Of a stretch of DNA of 64,000 bases, positions 50,279 through 58,500 are shown in pieces. Location of the stretch: NCBI GenBank assembly GCA_023421955.1, contig JAEZSE010000043.1:62001-126000 (forward strand). Reading direction: 5' to 3'. Every line of letters begins with the position of its first letter. The first letter of the stretch is position 1. This stretch comes from Bacillota bacterium. Lineage in GTDB: Bacteria; Bacillota; Clostridia; Christensenellales; UMGS416. The notes beneath the pieces were generated by a model. That model did not search any database and was not told the origin of the DNA. It was given only the letters and a program-made list of their open reading frames with translations. Position numbers and translations under genes: made by a program.

Positions 50279-50647
50279 TTACAGCACTTCAGGCGCCAGG
50301 GAGACGATTCTCATGTAATCCTTTTCCCTGAGTTCACGGGCCACGGGCCCGAAAATACGGGTGCCGCGCGGTTGCTTCTGCGTATCGATGATGACGGCAG
50401 CGTTGTCGTCAAAGCGGATGTAGGAACCGTCGGGGCGCCTCATACCACTCTTGCTGCGCACGATGACGGCGCGCACGACTTCGGCCTTCTTCACCACACC
50501 ACCTGGCGTGGCGGTTTTCACTGAGGCGATGATTACATCGCCGATGTTGCCCGAGCGCCTCAGAGAGCCACCGAGCACCTTTATGCACATGATTTCCTTC
50601 GCGCCGGTGTTGTCGGCGACTTTAAGCCGGGTCTGTAACTGGATCAT
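50279..50647 (-). CDS. rplN: 50S ribosomal protein L14
   Basis: 122 residues. MIQLQTRLKVADNTGAKE and the signature SIVRVKSG-equivalent VIVRSKSGMRRPDGSYIRF near 64 identify it. It is a highly conserved protein at the subunit interface. GGAGGAG lies ahead. Confidence 0.97.
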   Translation of the reverse strand: MIQLQTRLKVADNTGAKEIMCIKVLGGSLRRSGNIGDVIIASVKTATPGGVVKKAEVVRAVIVRSKSGMRRPDGSYIRFDDNAAVIIDTQKQPRGTRIFGPVARELREKDYMRIVSLAPEVL

Positions 50648-50671
50648 GGCTGAGTCTCCTCCTTCGCGGCG

Positions 50672-50929
50672 TTACTTGGCCTTTTCTACGATCTCCACGA
50701 CGCGCCAGCGCTTGTCCTTGGAAAGGGGCCTGGTCTCCATGATGCGGACAACGTCTCCGATGCCGCATTCATTATTTTCGTCGTGGGCTTTGAACTTTTT
50801 AGTGTGGTTGACGGTCTTGCCATACAGCGGATGCTTGACCTTGTTGGCAATCACGACCACAACGGTCTTGTCCATTTTGTCAGACACCACGGTGCCGGTG
50901 CGTTCCTTACGGAAATTCCTCTGTTCCAT
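50672..50929 (-). CDS. rpsQ: 30S ribosomal protein S17
   Basis: 85 residues, OB-fold: RTGTVVSDKMDKTVVVVI near 10 and CGIGDVVRIMETRPLSKDKR near 55. Two ATGs occur; the second (50929) is seven bases from GGAGGA, the first overlaps it, so the second is preferred. Confidence 0.96.
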   Translation of the reverse strand: MEQRNFRKERTGTVVSDKMDKTVVVVIANKVKHPLYGKTVNHTKKFKAHDENNECGIGDVVRIMETRPLSKDKRWRVVEIVEKAK

Positions 50930-50942
50930 TGCCATTCCTCCC

Positions 50943-51146
50943 TCAGGCCCGTTTCAGGCCGAGCTCGCGCTCTCGCGCGATCGTCTTGAGCTGGGCGATA
51001 TCCTTCTTGCACTGCTTCAGCCTGATGGGGTTTTGCAGCTGGCCAGTAGCCTGCTGGAACCTGAGGTTGAACAGCTCGCCCTTCAACTCGGCAATCCGGT
51101 CATTTAGTTCCTGGGGGGTCAAATCCCTGATCTTTTCGGTCTTCAC
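50943..51146 (-). CDS. rpmC: 50S ribosomal protein L29
   Basis: 67 residues: MKTEKIRDLTPQELNDRI, GELFNLRFQQATGQL and KKDIAQLKTIARERE are standard. It starts with GTG, and that GTGA overlaps the rplP stop by four bases. L29 sits at the exit tunnel where trigger factor and SRP dock. Confidence 0.96.
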   Translation of the reverse strand: MKTEKIRDLTPQELNDRIAELKGELFNLRFQQATGQLQNPIRLKQCKKDIAQLKTIARERELGLKRA

Positions 51147-51598
51147 TGGTCCTCACCACCCGTTTCTGCGGGCACGGAGCCCTTATCAAAGTCCTCGCGG
51201 GTCACGAACTTGCACTTTAGCGGCAGCTTGTGGGCGGCCAGCTTCATTGCCTCACGGGCAATTTCCATATCCACGCCGGCGATCTCGAAGAGCACGCGGT
51301 CGGGCTTGACCACGGCCACCCAGTATTCCGGAGCGCCCTTGCCACCGCCCATGCGGGTCTCTGCCGGCTTTTTCGTGATGGGCTTGTCGGGGAATATCTT
51401 GATCCAGATCTTACCGCCACGCTTGGTGTAACGGGCGATCGTGGAGCGGGCAGCTTCCAACTGATTGGCGGTGATCCAGCAGGCTTCCGTCGCCATCAGA
51501 CCGTATTCACCATAGGCCAGGAAGTTTCCGCGGGTGGCGTGGCCCCTCATGCGCCCGCGCTGCACCTTTCTGTGTTTAACCCTTTTGGGCATCAACAT
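51143..51598 (-). CDS. rplP: 50S ribosomal protein L16
   Basis: 151 residues. MLMPKRVKHRKVQRGRM and the block RTRYTKRGGKIWIKIF-equivalent near 55-70 plus RMGGGKGAPEYWVAVV near 80 identify it. It organises the A-site region of the 50S. GGGAGGGAAG precedes the ATG; rpsC ends only three bases before the start. Confidence 0.97.
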   Translation of the reverse strand: MLMPKRVKHRKVQRGRMRGHATRGNFLAYGEYGLMATEACWITANQLEAARSTIARYTKRGGKIWIKIFPDKPITKKPAETRMGGGKGAPEYWVAVVKPDRVLFEIAGVDMEIAREAMKLAAHKLPLKCKFVTREDFDKGSVPAETGGEDQ

Positions 51599-51601
51599 GG
51601 C

Positions 51602-52267
51602 TTACTTCCCTCCCTCTTGAGGTTTCGCAACCTTCTTTTTGGGCATTACTTCGCCCTTATAGATCCAGATCTTGCAGCCGATGCGGCCGTAAGTCGTCTT
51701 GGCTTCAGCGAATCCGAAATCGATGTCAGCGCGGAGCGTCTGCAGCGGGATGCTGCCTTCGCGATAGCCCTCGCGTCGAGCGATGTCGGCACCGTTCAAT
51801 CGACCGGACACCATCGTCTTAATACCCTTGGCGCCCATCTTCATCGTACGGCCAATCACCTGCTTCATCGCACGGCGAAAGCTGATGCGGCGCTCGATCT
51901 GGCTGGCGACGTTTTCGGCCACCAGTTGGGCGTCCAGATCCATGCTGCGGATCTCGATGATATTCACATGTGCGGCTTTGCCGGTCATTTTCTCGATCTC
52001 AGCCTTGAGACCCTCAGTACCCGTGCCGCCTTTGCCGATCACCATACCGGGCTTTCCCGTGTGCACATTGATCGTGATCTTGTTGGCAGCGCGCTCGATC
52101 TCAATGCGGGAGACACCGGCGGCGAAGAGCTTGCCCTTAATGAATTTCCGGATCTCGTTATCTTCGATCAGGAAATTGGCGAAATTCTTCTTATCCGCGT
52201 ACCAATGGGTGTCCCAATCCTTGATCACGCCAACGCGGGCTCCGTGGGGATGTACTTTATGGCCCAT
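51602..52267 (-). CDS. rpsC: 30S ribosomal protein S3
   Basis: 221 residues. A KH domain with GMVIGKGGTGTEGLKAEIEK near 70 and the C-terminal GRIGCKIWIYKGEVMP block. It lies at the mRNA entry channel. Its ATG overlaps the rplV stop by one base (TAATG). Confidence 0.97.
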   Translation of the reverse strand: MGHKVHPHGARVGVIKDWDTHWYADKKNFANFLIEDNEIRKFIKGKLFAAGVSRIEIERAANKITINVHTGKPGMVIGKGGTGTEGLKAEIEKMTGKAAHVNIIEIRSMDLDAQLVAENVASQIERRISFRRAMKQVIGRTMKMGAKGIKTMVSGRLNGADIARREGYREGSIPLQTLRADIDFGFAEAKTTYGRIGCKIWIYKGEVMPKKKVAKPQEGGK

Positions 52268-52671
52268 TAGTTTGCCTCCTCTTTGCTGCCGATACGGTCA
52301 AGTATCACGGTGATGTGGCTCGTACGCTTGAGGATGGGATTGGCCATACCGCGGGAGCGGGGGCGCACCCTTTTCAGCGTGGGGCCCTGGTTGGCAAAAG
52401 TTTCTGCCACATAGAGCTCCTTGCGATCCATCTCAAGGTTGTTCTCGGCATTGGCCACAGCCGAGTTCAAAAGCTTGATCACCACTGGGCTGGAGGCCTT
52501 GGGGGTGAACTTCAGGATGCTCAGCGCTTCGTCCACCTGCTTGCCGCGGATCAGATCCAGCACAATGGCGACTTTGCTGGAGGAAACACGGATATAGCGA
52601 GCGTGGGCGTGGGGACGCTTGTCAGCGTTCTCCCTGCGCGCGGCGGCCTTCTGCTTCATTCTGGTTGACAT
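52267..52671 (-). CDS. rplV: 50S ribosomal protein L22
   Basis: 134 residues. AHARYIRVSSSKVAIVLDLI near 22 and the exit-tunnel hairpin region RVRPRSRGMANPILKRTSHI near 100, where macrolide-resistance changes map in other species. GGAGG precedes the ATG. Confidence 0.97.
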   Translation of the reverse strand: MSTRMKQKAAARRENADKRPHAHARYIRVSSSKVAIVLDLIRGKQVDEALSILKFTPKASSPVVIKLLNSAVANAENNLEMDRKELYVAETFANQGPTLKRVRPRSRGMANPILKRTSHITVILDRIGSKEEAN

Positions 52672-52683
52672 GCTGGGTCCTCC

Positions 52684-52962
52684 TTATTTGGCAGAGGTGG
52701 ATTTTTCGCCGGCGTGGCCGCGGAAGGTGCGCGTAGGCGCAAATTCCCCGAGCTTATGACCGACCATATCCTCGGTGACATACACCGGCACATGCTTGCG
52801 GCCGTCATAAACGGCAATCGTATGGCCGACAAAATCCGGAAAGATCGTGGAGGCGCGGGACCAGGTTTTTACAACCTGCTTCTCGTTCCTCTTATTCATC
52901 TCGACAACCTTTTTCAAAAGGCGGTCAAAGACATAAGGGCCTTTCTTGATGGATCTACTCAT
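52684..52962 (-). CDS. rpsS: 30S ribosomal protein S19
   Basis: 92 residues: MSRSIKKGPYVFDRLLKKV, the KTWSRASTIFPDFVGHTIAV core and GHKLGEFAPTRTFRGHAG. It binds 16S rRNA in the head with S13. Standard position between rplB and rplV. Confidence 0.97.
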   Translation of the reverse strand: MSRSIKKGPYVFDRLLKKVVEMNKRNEKQVVKTWSRASTIFPDFVGHTIAVYDGRKHVPVYVTEDMVGHKLGEFAPTRTFRGHAGEKSTSAK

Positions 52963-52974
52963 GCTGTGACCTCC

Positions 52975-53808
52975 TTACTTGCTGTTGCGGCGCTTGAGAA
53001 TGTACTTGCTGGTGGGGTTGGACTTCTTACGGGTCTTGTGGCCCAGCGTGGGCTTGCCCCAAGGGGTGACCGGCCCCGGCATGCCGATTGGGCTCTTGCC
53101 CTCGCCGCCGCCGTGGGGGTGGTCGTTGGGGTTCATCACAACACCGCGGACGGTGGGGCGGAAACCCATGTGGCGCTTGCGTCCGGCTTTGCCCAGCGAA
53201 ATGTTCTCATGGTCGATGTTGCCAACCTGACCGATGGTGGCTTTGCAATCCAGGCTCACCATGCGAATCTCACCGGAGGGCAGTCTGAGCTGGGCCCACT
53301 TGCCTTCCTTGGCCATCAGCTGCGCGGCGTTGCCGGCGGAGCGGGCCATCTGGCCGCCCTTACCCGGCACCAGCTCCACGTTGTGCACCATTGTGCCTAG
53401 CGGGATGTTGGCGATCGGCAGAGCGTTACCGGGCTTGATGTCAGCCTGGGGGCCGGACACCACGGTGTCGCCAACCTTGAGGCCCAAAGGAGCCAGGATG
53501 TAGCGCTTCTCACCATCGGCATAATTCAGAAGGGCGATCAGCGCGCTGCGGTTGGGATCGTATTCGATCGTGGCCACCGTGGCGGGCACGGCGTCCTTGT
53601 TGCGCTTGAAATCAATGATGCGGTACTTCCGGCGAACCTGGCCGCCACGGTGGCGGACAGTGATCTTGCCCTGGAAGTTGCGGCCGGCGCGGCGCTCGAG
53701 GCTCTCGAGCAGCGACTTTTCCGGCGTGGTGCAGGTCACTTCCTCAAACGTCGACACCGTCATAAAGCGGCGGGCCGACGATGTCGGTTTATACTTCCTG
53801 TTCGGCAT
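52975..53808 (-). CDS. rplB: 50S ribosomal protein L2
   Basis: 277 residues, full length. The RNA-binding domain and the C-terminal GVVMNPNDHPHGGGEGKS segment, containing the His essential for peptidyl-transferase assembly, are visible. Upstream rplW ends 20 bases away. Confidence 0.97.
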   Translation of the reverse strand: MPNRKYKPTSSARRFMTVSTFEEVTCTTPEKSLLESLERRAGRNFQGKITVRHRGGQVRRKYRIIDFKRNKDAVPATVATIEYDPNRSALIALLNYADGEKRYILAPLGLKVGDTVVSGPQADIKPGNALPIANIPLGTMVHNVELVPGKGGQMARSAGNAAQLMAKEGKWAQLRLPSGEIRMVSLDCKATIGQVGNIDHENISLGKAGRKRHMGFRPTVRGVVMNPNDHPHGGGEGKSPIGMPGPVTPWGKPTLGHKTRKKSNPTSKYILKRRNSK

Positions 53809-53828
53809 TGCGGTTTACCCCCTTATCC

Positions 53829-54125
53829 CTACTGGGCCATGCCCTCGAAGAATTCGATGCCCTTGCTGTCTTCGGCGAGCTTGACAACGGCGCGTTTGGT
53901 ATCGCTGGTCATGCCCTGCGTGCGGCCCATCCTTTTCAGGGAGCCCTTGCGGTTCAGCGTGTTGACCTGGGCGACCTTGACGCCGAACGCTTGCTCGACA
54001 GCCGCTTTGATCTGATATTTGTTGGCATCGGGAGCCACGATAAACGTGTACTTCTTGTTGGCCATGTTGTCATAACTACGCTCGGTCAGCACCGGGCGGA
54101 TGATGATGTCGTGATGACTATTCAT
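53829..54125 (-). CDS. rplW: 50S ribosomal protein L23
   Basis: 98 residues: DIIIRPVLTERSYDNMANKK, YTFIVAPDANKYQIKAAVEQ and VNTLNRKGS are family blocks. It forms the docking site for trigger factor at the exit tunnel. ATGA overlap with rplD. Confidence 0.97.
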   Translation of the reverse strand: MNSHHDIIIRPVLTERSYDNMANKKYTFIVAPDANKYQIKAAVEQAFGVKVAQVNTLNRKGSLKRMGRTQGMTSDTKRAVVKLAEDSKGIEFFEGMAQ

Positions 54126-54748
54126 CCTGCGTACACCTCCTCAACCTTAGCGACGGCGTCGCGGGTGATGATGAACTTGTCATAGTTCATAATGTCATAC
54201 ACATTCAGCGTGTTCCACTGGGCTGCATACACCTCGGGCAGATTGGAGATGGCGCGGCGAACATTACCGTCCACACCGAGGGTCACAACCAACGCCTTGC
54301 CGTCCACACCGAGGGCCTTCAGCAAACCCTTCATCTCGGCGGTTTTGCCCTTTTCAAGGGCCAACGTGTCAAGAACGATGAACTGGTTGTCCTGCACCTT
54401 GCTGGAGAGTGCCGAAAGCATTGCCAGCCTGCGGACTTTCTTATTGACCTTCATCGTGTAGTCACGGGGCTTCACGGCGAACACCATGCCGCCATGCCTC
54501 CACTGTGGGGCGCGGGTGGAACCCTGGCGGGCGCGGCCTGTGCCCTTCTGCCTCCAGGGCTTCTTGCCGCCGCCGGACACTTCGGTGCGGGTCAGGGCGC
54601 TCTGCGTGCCCTGGCGCTTGGCGGCCAGCTGGGCCACGATGACCTGGTGCATGGCGCTCTGATGGGGCGTAAGGCCGAACACGGCTTCGGAGAGCTCCAT
54701 CGAGCCGACCTGTTTGCCCTCTATACTATAAACACTTACAGTAGGCAT
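54122..54748 (-). CDS. rplD: 50S ribosomal protein L4
   Basis: 208 residues. The long loop with KKPWRQKGTGRARQGSTRAP near 62, which lines the tunnel, is intact. L4 represses the S10 operon in enterics by binding its leader; whether it does so here is unknown, but the leader upstream of rpsJ is structured. Confidence 0.97.
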   Translation of the reverse strand: MPTVSVYSIEGKQVGSMELSEAVFGLTPHQSAMHQVIVAQLAAKRQGTQSALTRTEVSGGGKKPWRQKGTGRARQGSTRAPQWRHGGMVFAVKPRDYTMKVNKKVRRLAMLSALSSKVQDNQFIVLDTLALEKGKTAEMKGLLKALGVDGKALVVTLGVDGNVRRAISNLPEVYAAQWNTLNVYDIMNYDKFIITRDAVAKVEEVYAG

Positions 54749-54765
54749 CTTCTTCCTCCTTACCG

Positions 54766-55395
54766 CTACTTCTTGACGGCGTCGCGTACAACAAGCAGCG
54801 CGCCCTTGGCGCCGGGAACCGCGCCTTTGATCATGATGAAGTTCCTCTCGGCGTCCACCTTGACGACCTCGAGGTTCTGGATCGTGACATTCTCCACGCC
54901 ATAATGGCCAGGCAGGCGCTTGTTTTTAAACACGCGGCCGGGGCTGGTGTTGGCGCCCATGGAGCCAGGGCCCCTGTGGTACTTGGAGCCGTGCTGCTTG
55001 GGACCGATCTTGGTGTTCCAGCGCTTGACTGTGCCGCTGAAGCCATGGCCCTTGGTGATGCCGCTGACATCTACGATGTCGCCGGCGGCGAACATATCTG
55101 CCTTGATCTGCTGACCAACTTCGAAGCTTGTGGAATTCTCAAGCCTGAGCTCACGCTGGAAACGGGTGGCTTCCAGGCCGGCTTTCTTGAATTCACCGGC
55201 TTTGGGCTGATTCACGAGCTTCTCGCGGATCTCACCAAAGCCCACGCACACGGCCTCATAGCCGTCGTTTTCCATCGTCTTTTTACGCATAACGCTGCAG
55301 GGGCCTGCCTCGATCACGGTCACGCCAATGGCGCGGCCATCGGCCAGGAACAGCTGGGTCATGCCAATTTTTCTGCCAATGATGCCTTTCTTCAT
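54766..55395 (-). CDS. rplC: 50S ribosomal protein L3
   Basis: 209 residues. MKKGIIGRKIGMTQLF begins the protein and GFSGTVKRWNTKIGPKQHGS-type central extension near 120 reaches the peptidyl-transferase centre. AGGAGGA lies seven bases before the ATG at 55395. Confidence 0.97.
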   Translation of the reverse strand: MKKGIIGRKIGMTQLFLADGRAIGVTVIEAGPCSVMRKKTMENDGYEAVCVGFGEIREKLVNQPKAGEFKKAGLEATRFQRELRLENSTSFEVGQQIKADMFAAGDIVDVSGITKGHGFSGTVKRWNTKIGPKQHGSKYHRGPGSMGANTSPGRVFKNKRLPGHYGVENVTIQNLEVVKVDAERNFIMIKGAVPGAKGALLVVRDAVKK

Positions 55396-55414
55396 ATCTC
55401 TGTCCTCCTGCGGC

Positions 55415-55723
55415 TCACAGCTTGATCTCGATGTCAACGCCGGCCGGAAGGTCCAGGCGCATCAACGAGTCAACGGTTTTGGAGCTGGGAGCGAGAATGT
55501 CGATGAGGCGCTTGTGAGTGCGGATCTCGAACTGCTCGCGGCTATCTTTGTATTTGTGAGGCGCGCGCAGGATGGTGACAATCTCTTTCTCCGTGGGCAG
55601 CGGGATCGGGCCGGATACCACGGCGCCTGTCCGCTTGGCGGTGTCCACAATCCGTTCAGCGGATTGATCGATGATGTTGTGATCATACGCCTTGAGCTTG
55701 ATCCTGATCTTCTTCGTAGGCAA
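55415..55723 (-). CDS. rpsJ: 30S ribosomal protein S10
   Basis: 102 residues: KKIRIKLKAYDHNIIDQSA and SREQFEIRTHKRLIDIL are diagnostic. The TTG at 55723 has AAGGAGGGA ahead; the frame is open for 53 more codons upstream but that is the structured leader. S10 is also the NusE antitermination factor. First gene of the superoperon; no rpsL-rpsG-fus-tuf genes lie just upstream. Confidence 0.97.
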   Translation of the reverse strand: MPTKKIRIKLKAYDHNIIDQSAERIVDTAKRTGAVVSGPIPLPTEKEIVTILRAPHKYKDSREQFEIRTHKRLIDILAPSSKTVDSLMRLDLPAGVDIEIKL

Positions 55724-55732
55724 TGAAGCTCC

Positions 55733-55900
55733 CTCCTTATTCTCGGGCCAAATACACTCTGCCGTGTGTGCCGTCACCATATTTTTTGCGGCGAGTTTGA
55801 CCCGTCGCCCGATTGCCGCGGACTTGGTCCACGGAAGTTCCCCTGATCCGTAAGGAATCGGCCAGGCAATCTCCCGCTTCAACCCCGTTTTGACGGCAGC
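55733..55900 (-). promoter_or_regulatory. structured 5' leader of the S10 superoperon
   Basis: On the minus strand GATTGCC (55865-55871) pairs with GGCAATC (55811-55817), closing a 47-base region that holds two hairpins: GATTCC-TTAC-GGATC (55845-55859) and GTGGAC-CAA-GTCCGC (55818-55832). This is a three-way junction. A further GGCGA/TCGCC hairpin follows nearer rpsJ. Leader structures in this place often serve ribosomal-protein autoregulation; that role is inference. Confidence 0.55.
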
Positions 55901-55901
55901 T

Positions 55902-55935
55902 TTTATATATTACAACATGGAAAAGCACAATGCAA
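55902..55935 (-). promoter_or_regulatory. candidate promoter of the S10 superoperon
   Basis: Minus strand TTGCAT, 17-base spacer, TAATAT; an overlapping alternative is TTGTGC, 17 bases, TATAAA. Both predict a start near 55895-55900 and a leader of about 175 bases. No other good promoter is seen between here and 56050. Confidence 0.45.
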
Positions 55936-56049
55936 GTAGAATTTGAGTAAATTTGCAGGAAATCAGCGACATTCAGCAAAACGATAAAGATGATACCCCA
56001 GCTCTTGCGAGCGAGCATATTGTAACTCTATTTCAACAAGTTGACAAGG

Positions 56050-56361
56050 CTAATCATCAGACCGTATGATCACAATTTCCGCACCATTTGGCAGCCGCAC
56101 AGCTTCCCCAGGCTGACTGGGTGTGTTAAACCATGCTTCTCCAACGAATTCATCCCAACCTACGATCACCTTTTTGCATGTAATATCGAATTCTGCAAAA
56201 TCACAGGTTTTATCACGCCACCAGTTACCAAAAAAATGATACCTCAACGCTCCATCAGCAGTTACAACTTTATCAACAGCGAGCACTTCGAATGTTTCTA
56301 TCAAAACTAAGAAATCGACGGGCGCCTTCGAATCATCATTTCCATTTCCACAATAGTACAC
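56050..56361 (-). CDS. small orphan protein of unknown function
   Basis: 103 residues, not recognised. The composition looks protein-like (FFGNWWRDKTCDFAEF, FVGEAWFNTP, PGEAVRLPNGAEIVII), but the GTG start has no ribosome site and the AT-rich base use differs from its neighbours. It may be a 5'-truncated remnant or an acquired gene. It lies alone between the S10 promoter and the FMN riboswitch, on the strand opposite to ribU. No terminator follows before the S10 promoter. Confidence 0.45.
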   Translation of the reverse strand: MYYCGNGNDDSKAPVDFLVLIETFEVLAVDKVVTADGALRYHFFGNWWRDKTCDFAEFDITCKKVIVGWDEFVGEAWFNTPSQPGEAVRLPNGAEIVIIRSDD

Positions 56362-56534
56362 ATGATTGAAAACAGTATAATCTTTAAATAGGATACGGCA
56401 CTCTTAGAGCTTAACGTAATACTTAATACATTACAATATAGCGGCAGATTTGAGAGCCATAAATCGCAACCCCACCAACCCGAACAAAAAATTAACTTTA
56501 CAAATTCCTCAGCCCATCGTAATATGATGTCATC

Positions 56535-56650
56535 GTATCTTTGGGGCGGGGTGAAATTCCCCACCGGCGGTAAAGCCCGCGACTCCTGCATGCAGGACTG
56601 ACCCGGTGAGATTCCGGGGCCGACAGTAAAGTCTGGATGAGAAAAGATAC
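56535..56650 (+). promoter_or_regulatory. FMN riboswitch (RFN element)
   Basis: The conserved core is plainly visible: GGGGCGGGGTGAAATTCC, CACCGGCGGTAAAGCCCGCGA, a variable stem CCTGCATGCAGG, then GACCCGGTGAGATTCCGG and CCGACAGTAAAGTCTGGATG, each written within its limits. ATCTTT (56537-56542) pairs with AAAGAT (56643-56648) as P1. It senses flavin mononucleotide and controls ribU. The segment TCCGGGGC inside it is complementary to the 5' arm of the following terminator, giving an antiterminator alternative. Confidence 0.96.
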
Positions 56651-56672
56651 ATGCGTAATCAAACGCATTCTG

Positions 56673-56698
56673 CGCCCCGGAGAAATCCGGGGCGTTTT
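56673..56698 (+). terminator. FMN-riboswitch-controlled terminator
   Basis: CGCCCCGGA, loop GAAA, TCCGGGGCG, then TTTT. Its 5' arm can instead pair with TCCGGGGC in the riboswitch. It ends 18 bases before the ribU start. Confidence 0.92.
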
Positions 56699-56715
56699 GC
56701 ATTTAAGGAGGAACT

Positions 56716-57327
56716 ATGAGTACCACAGACATCCGCACCACTCGATCCAAAACTCTGCGACTGATCGCCACAGCCGGTGTACTGGCTGCTATTGCGACAC
56801 TTCTGCGGTTTATCGAAACACCGCTTCCGCTGCTGCCATCTTTTCTGAAGATTGACTTCAGCAACATCCCAGCCTTGATCGGAGGCTTCGCGATGGGCCC
56901 AGTCGCAGGAGCGGCAATTCTTCTGATCAAAAACCTGCTCTATTTGCCGGCCTCCACCACCGGCGGCGTCGGCGAGATTGCCGACTTCGTGGTAAGCGCA
57001 TGCCTGGTGATGCCTGCGGCGTTTATTTACCGGCGCAGCAAGAAGCGGTCCGGTGCTCTGTGGGGTATGGCATTGGGCGCGGCATTGATGTCTTTCTTAG
57101 CCGGGCCGTTGATGAACTATTATGTGTTAATCCCGCTGTATTCGAAGTTCATGCCGCTCGATGCCATCATTAAGCTGGCGGCTGCTGCAAACCCGGCCAT
57201 CAACAGTGTTTGGACCTATATCCTGTACGCCGTGGTACCCTTCAACCTATTCAAATCCATTGTGATCTGTGTTATAACTTATCTGCTGTATAAACCGCTC
57301 TCTCCCATCCTGCACAAATACCGCTGA
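56716..57327 (+). CDS. ribU: riboflavin ECF transporter, S component RibU
   Basis: 203 residues, about six membrane helices. The N-terminal helix ATAGVLAAIATLLRF and the PLPLLPSFLKIDFSNIPALI segment near 37 are hallmarks of RibU. It binds riboflavin and works with an energy-coupling module encoded elsewhere. AAGGAGG precedes the ATG. The riboswitch and terminator upstream shut it off when FMN is plentiful. Confidence 0.95.
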   Translation: MSTTDIRTTRSKTLRLIATAGVLAAIATLLRFIETPLPLLPSFLKIDFSNIPALIGGFAMGPVAGAAILLIKNLLYLPASTTGGVGEIADFVVSACLVMPAAFIYRRSKKRSGALWGMALGAALMSFLAGPLMNYYVLIPLYSKFMPLDAIIKLAAAANPAINSVWTYILYAVVPFNLFKSIVICVITYLLYKPLSPILHKYR

Positions 57328-57337
57328 CGGAGACCGC

Positions 57338-57790
57338 ATGGAGTTCTTGAGCCGCACCGTGGAAGAAACCGAAGCCTTTGCCGAAAAGCTTGCAAAGGCT
57401 TTGTTTCCTGGCTCGGTGCTGGCACTGTGGGGCGATCTGGGAGCAGGCAAGACTGCCTTTACGAGGGGGTTGGCGCGGGGGCTTGGCGTAACAGGCCGGG
57501 TGACCAGCCCCACATTCACGCTGGTGCATGAGCACCATGGCAACCCCGGCCTCAACCATTTCGACCTCTACCGCCTTGATGAGGCAGGACTTGAGGACAT
57601 GGGCTTTGAGGAATACTTGCAAAGCTGCGCAGTGTGCGCCATCGAGTGGCCCGGCAACGCAGGCTCACTGCTGCCCGAAGAACGGTTGGATGTAACGCTG
57701 GAGCTTACGGAAGACGGAAATGCTCGGCAAATCACGGTTGCGGCAAAAGGCCGCAGGTACGAAGCACTGCTTGAGGGCTTGATGATATGA
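57338..57790 (+). CDS. tsaE: tRNA t6A biosynthesis ATPase TsaE
   Basis: 150 residues. The Walker A motif GDLGAGKTAFTRGLARGL lies near residue 32; SPTFTLVHEH near 61 and FDLYRLDE near 78 are family signatures. TsaE is needed for turnover of the TsaBD complex that makes threonylcarbamoyl-adenosine at tRNA position 37. It begins 10 bases after ribU and its end overlaps tsaB. Confidence 0.95.
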   Translation: MEFLSRTVEETEAFAEKLAKALFPGSVLALWGDLGAGKTAFTRGLARGLGVTGRVTSPTFTLVHEHHGNPGLNHFDLYRLDEAGLEDMGFEEYLQSCAVCAIEWPGNAGSLLPEERLDVTLELTEDGNARQITVAAKGRRYEALLEGLMI

Positions 57791-58500
57791 AACTGCTGGC
57801 ACTGGATACCTCCACGAAGGTCGCGGGTGTGGCGCTGATGGAAGAAGGCATGCTGGTCTGCGAGGCGAACCTGAACTCGGGCCTCACCCATTCAGAGCGG
57901 CTGATGCCATTGGTGGATCAATGCTTCCGGCTGGCCGGATGGCAGCCTGCTGAGCTGGATGCCATTGCGGTTGTGGCTGGGCCCGGCTCCTTCACCGGCG
58001 TACGCATCGGTGTGGCCACCGCCAAGGGCATGGCCGAGGCGCTGGGCAAACCGGTGGTCGCCGTCAATACGTTGGAGGTGCTGGCGGCAGGGTTCCCCGG
58101 ATTTGCCGGTGTGATCGCGCCGGTCCTGGATGCCCGCCGCGACCAGGTGTATTGTGCTGCTTATGACGGGAACCAGAATGAGCTGCTCGCCCCCGCCCCG
58201 CTGGCGCTGGGCGAACTGCTGGCACACCCAGCGATTGCTGGTGCTCAAGCTGTGATGTTCTGCGGTGATGGCGTGACCCCTCACCGCACAGCCATCGCGG
58301 AAGCACTGGGTGATCAAGCGAGGTTCGCGCCGCCCCACTTGATTCTGCAGCGCGCCGGCTCAGCAGCTCATTTAGCATGGAAAAGACTCATTGCGGGGCT
58401 AACGATGGACCCCGCGGACCTGTTGCCCATCTATCTGCGCAAGTCTTCCGCCGAGCAGGTGCTGGAAAAAAAGGTCATGGAGGCAAACCATGACCACTGA
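57787..58500 (+). CDS. tsaB: tRNA t6A biosynthesis scaffold TsaB
   Basis: 237 residues, ASKHA-fold pseudoenzyme. LALDTSTKVAGVAL at the start, GPGSFTGVRIGVATAKGMA near 60 and PVLDARRDQVYCAAYD near 112 are signatures. It forms a heterodimer with TsaD, whose gene is not in this window. The ATG overlaps the tsaE stop by four bases, and the end overlaps rimI by 11. Confidence 0.95.
   Translation: MKLLALDTSTKVAGVALMEEGMLVCEANLNSGLTHSERLMPLVDQCFRLAGWQPAELDAIAVVAGPGSFTGVRIGVATAKGMAEALGKPVVAVNTLEVLAAGFPGFAGVIAPVLDARRDQVYCAAYDGNQNELLAPAPLALGELLAHPAIAGAQAVMFCGDGVTPHRTAIAEALGDQARFAPPHLILQRAGSAAHLAWKRLIAGLTMDPADLLPIYLRKSSAEQVLEKKVMEANHDH

Noticed and set aside
55801..55830. Possible plus-strand terminator (GGCGA stem with TTTTTT nearby) in the S10 leader
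   Set aside because: On the plus strand no gene reads into it and the T-run precedes the stem, so it does not form a terminator.
55737..56018. 93-codon frame in the S10 leader
   Set aside because: It overlaps the promoter and structured leader, has no ribosome site, and the composition is not convincing.
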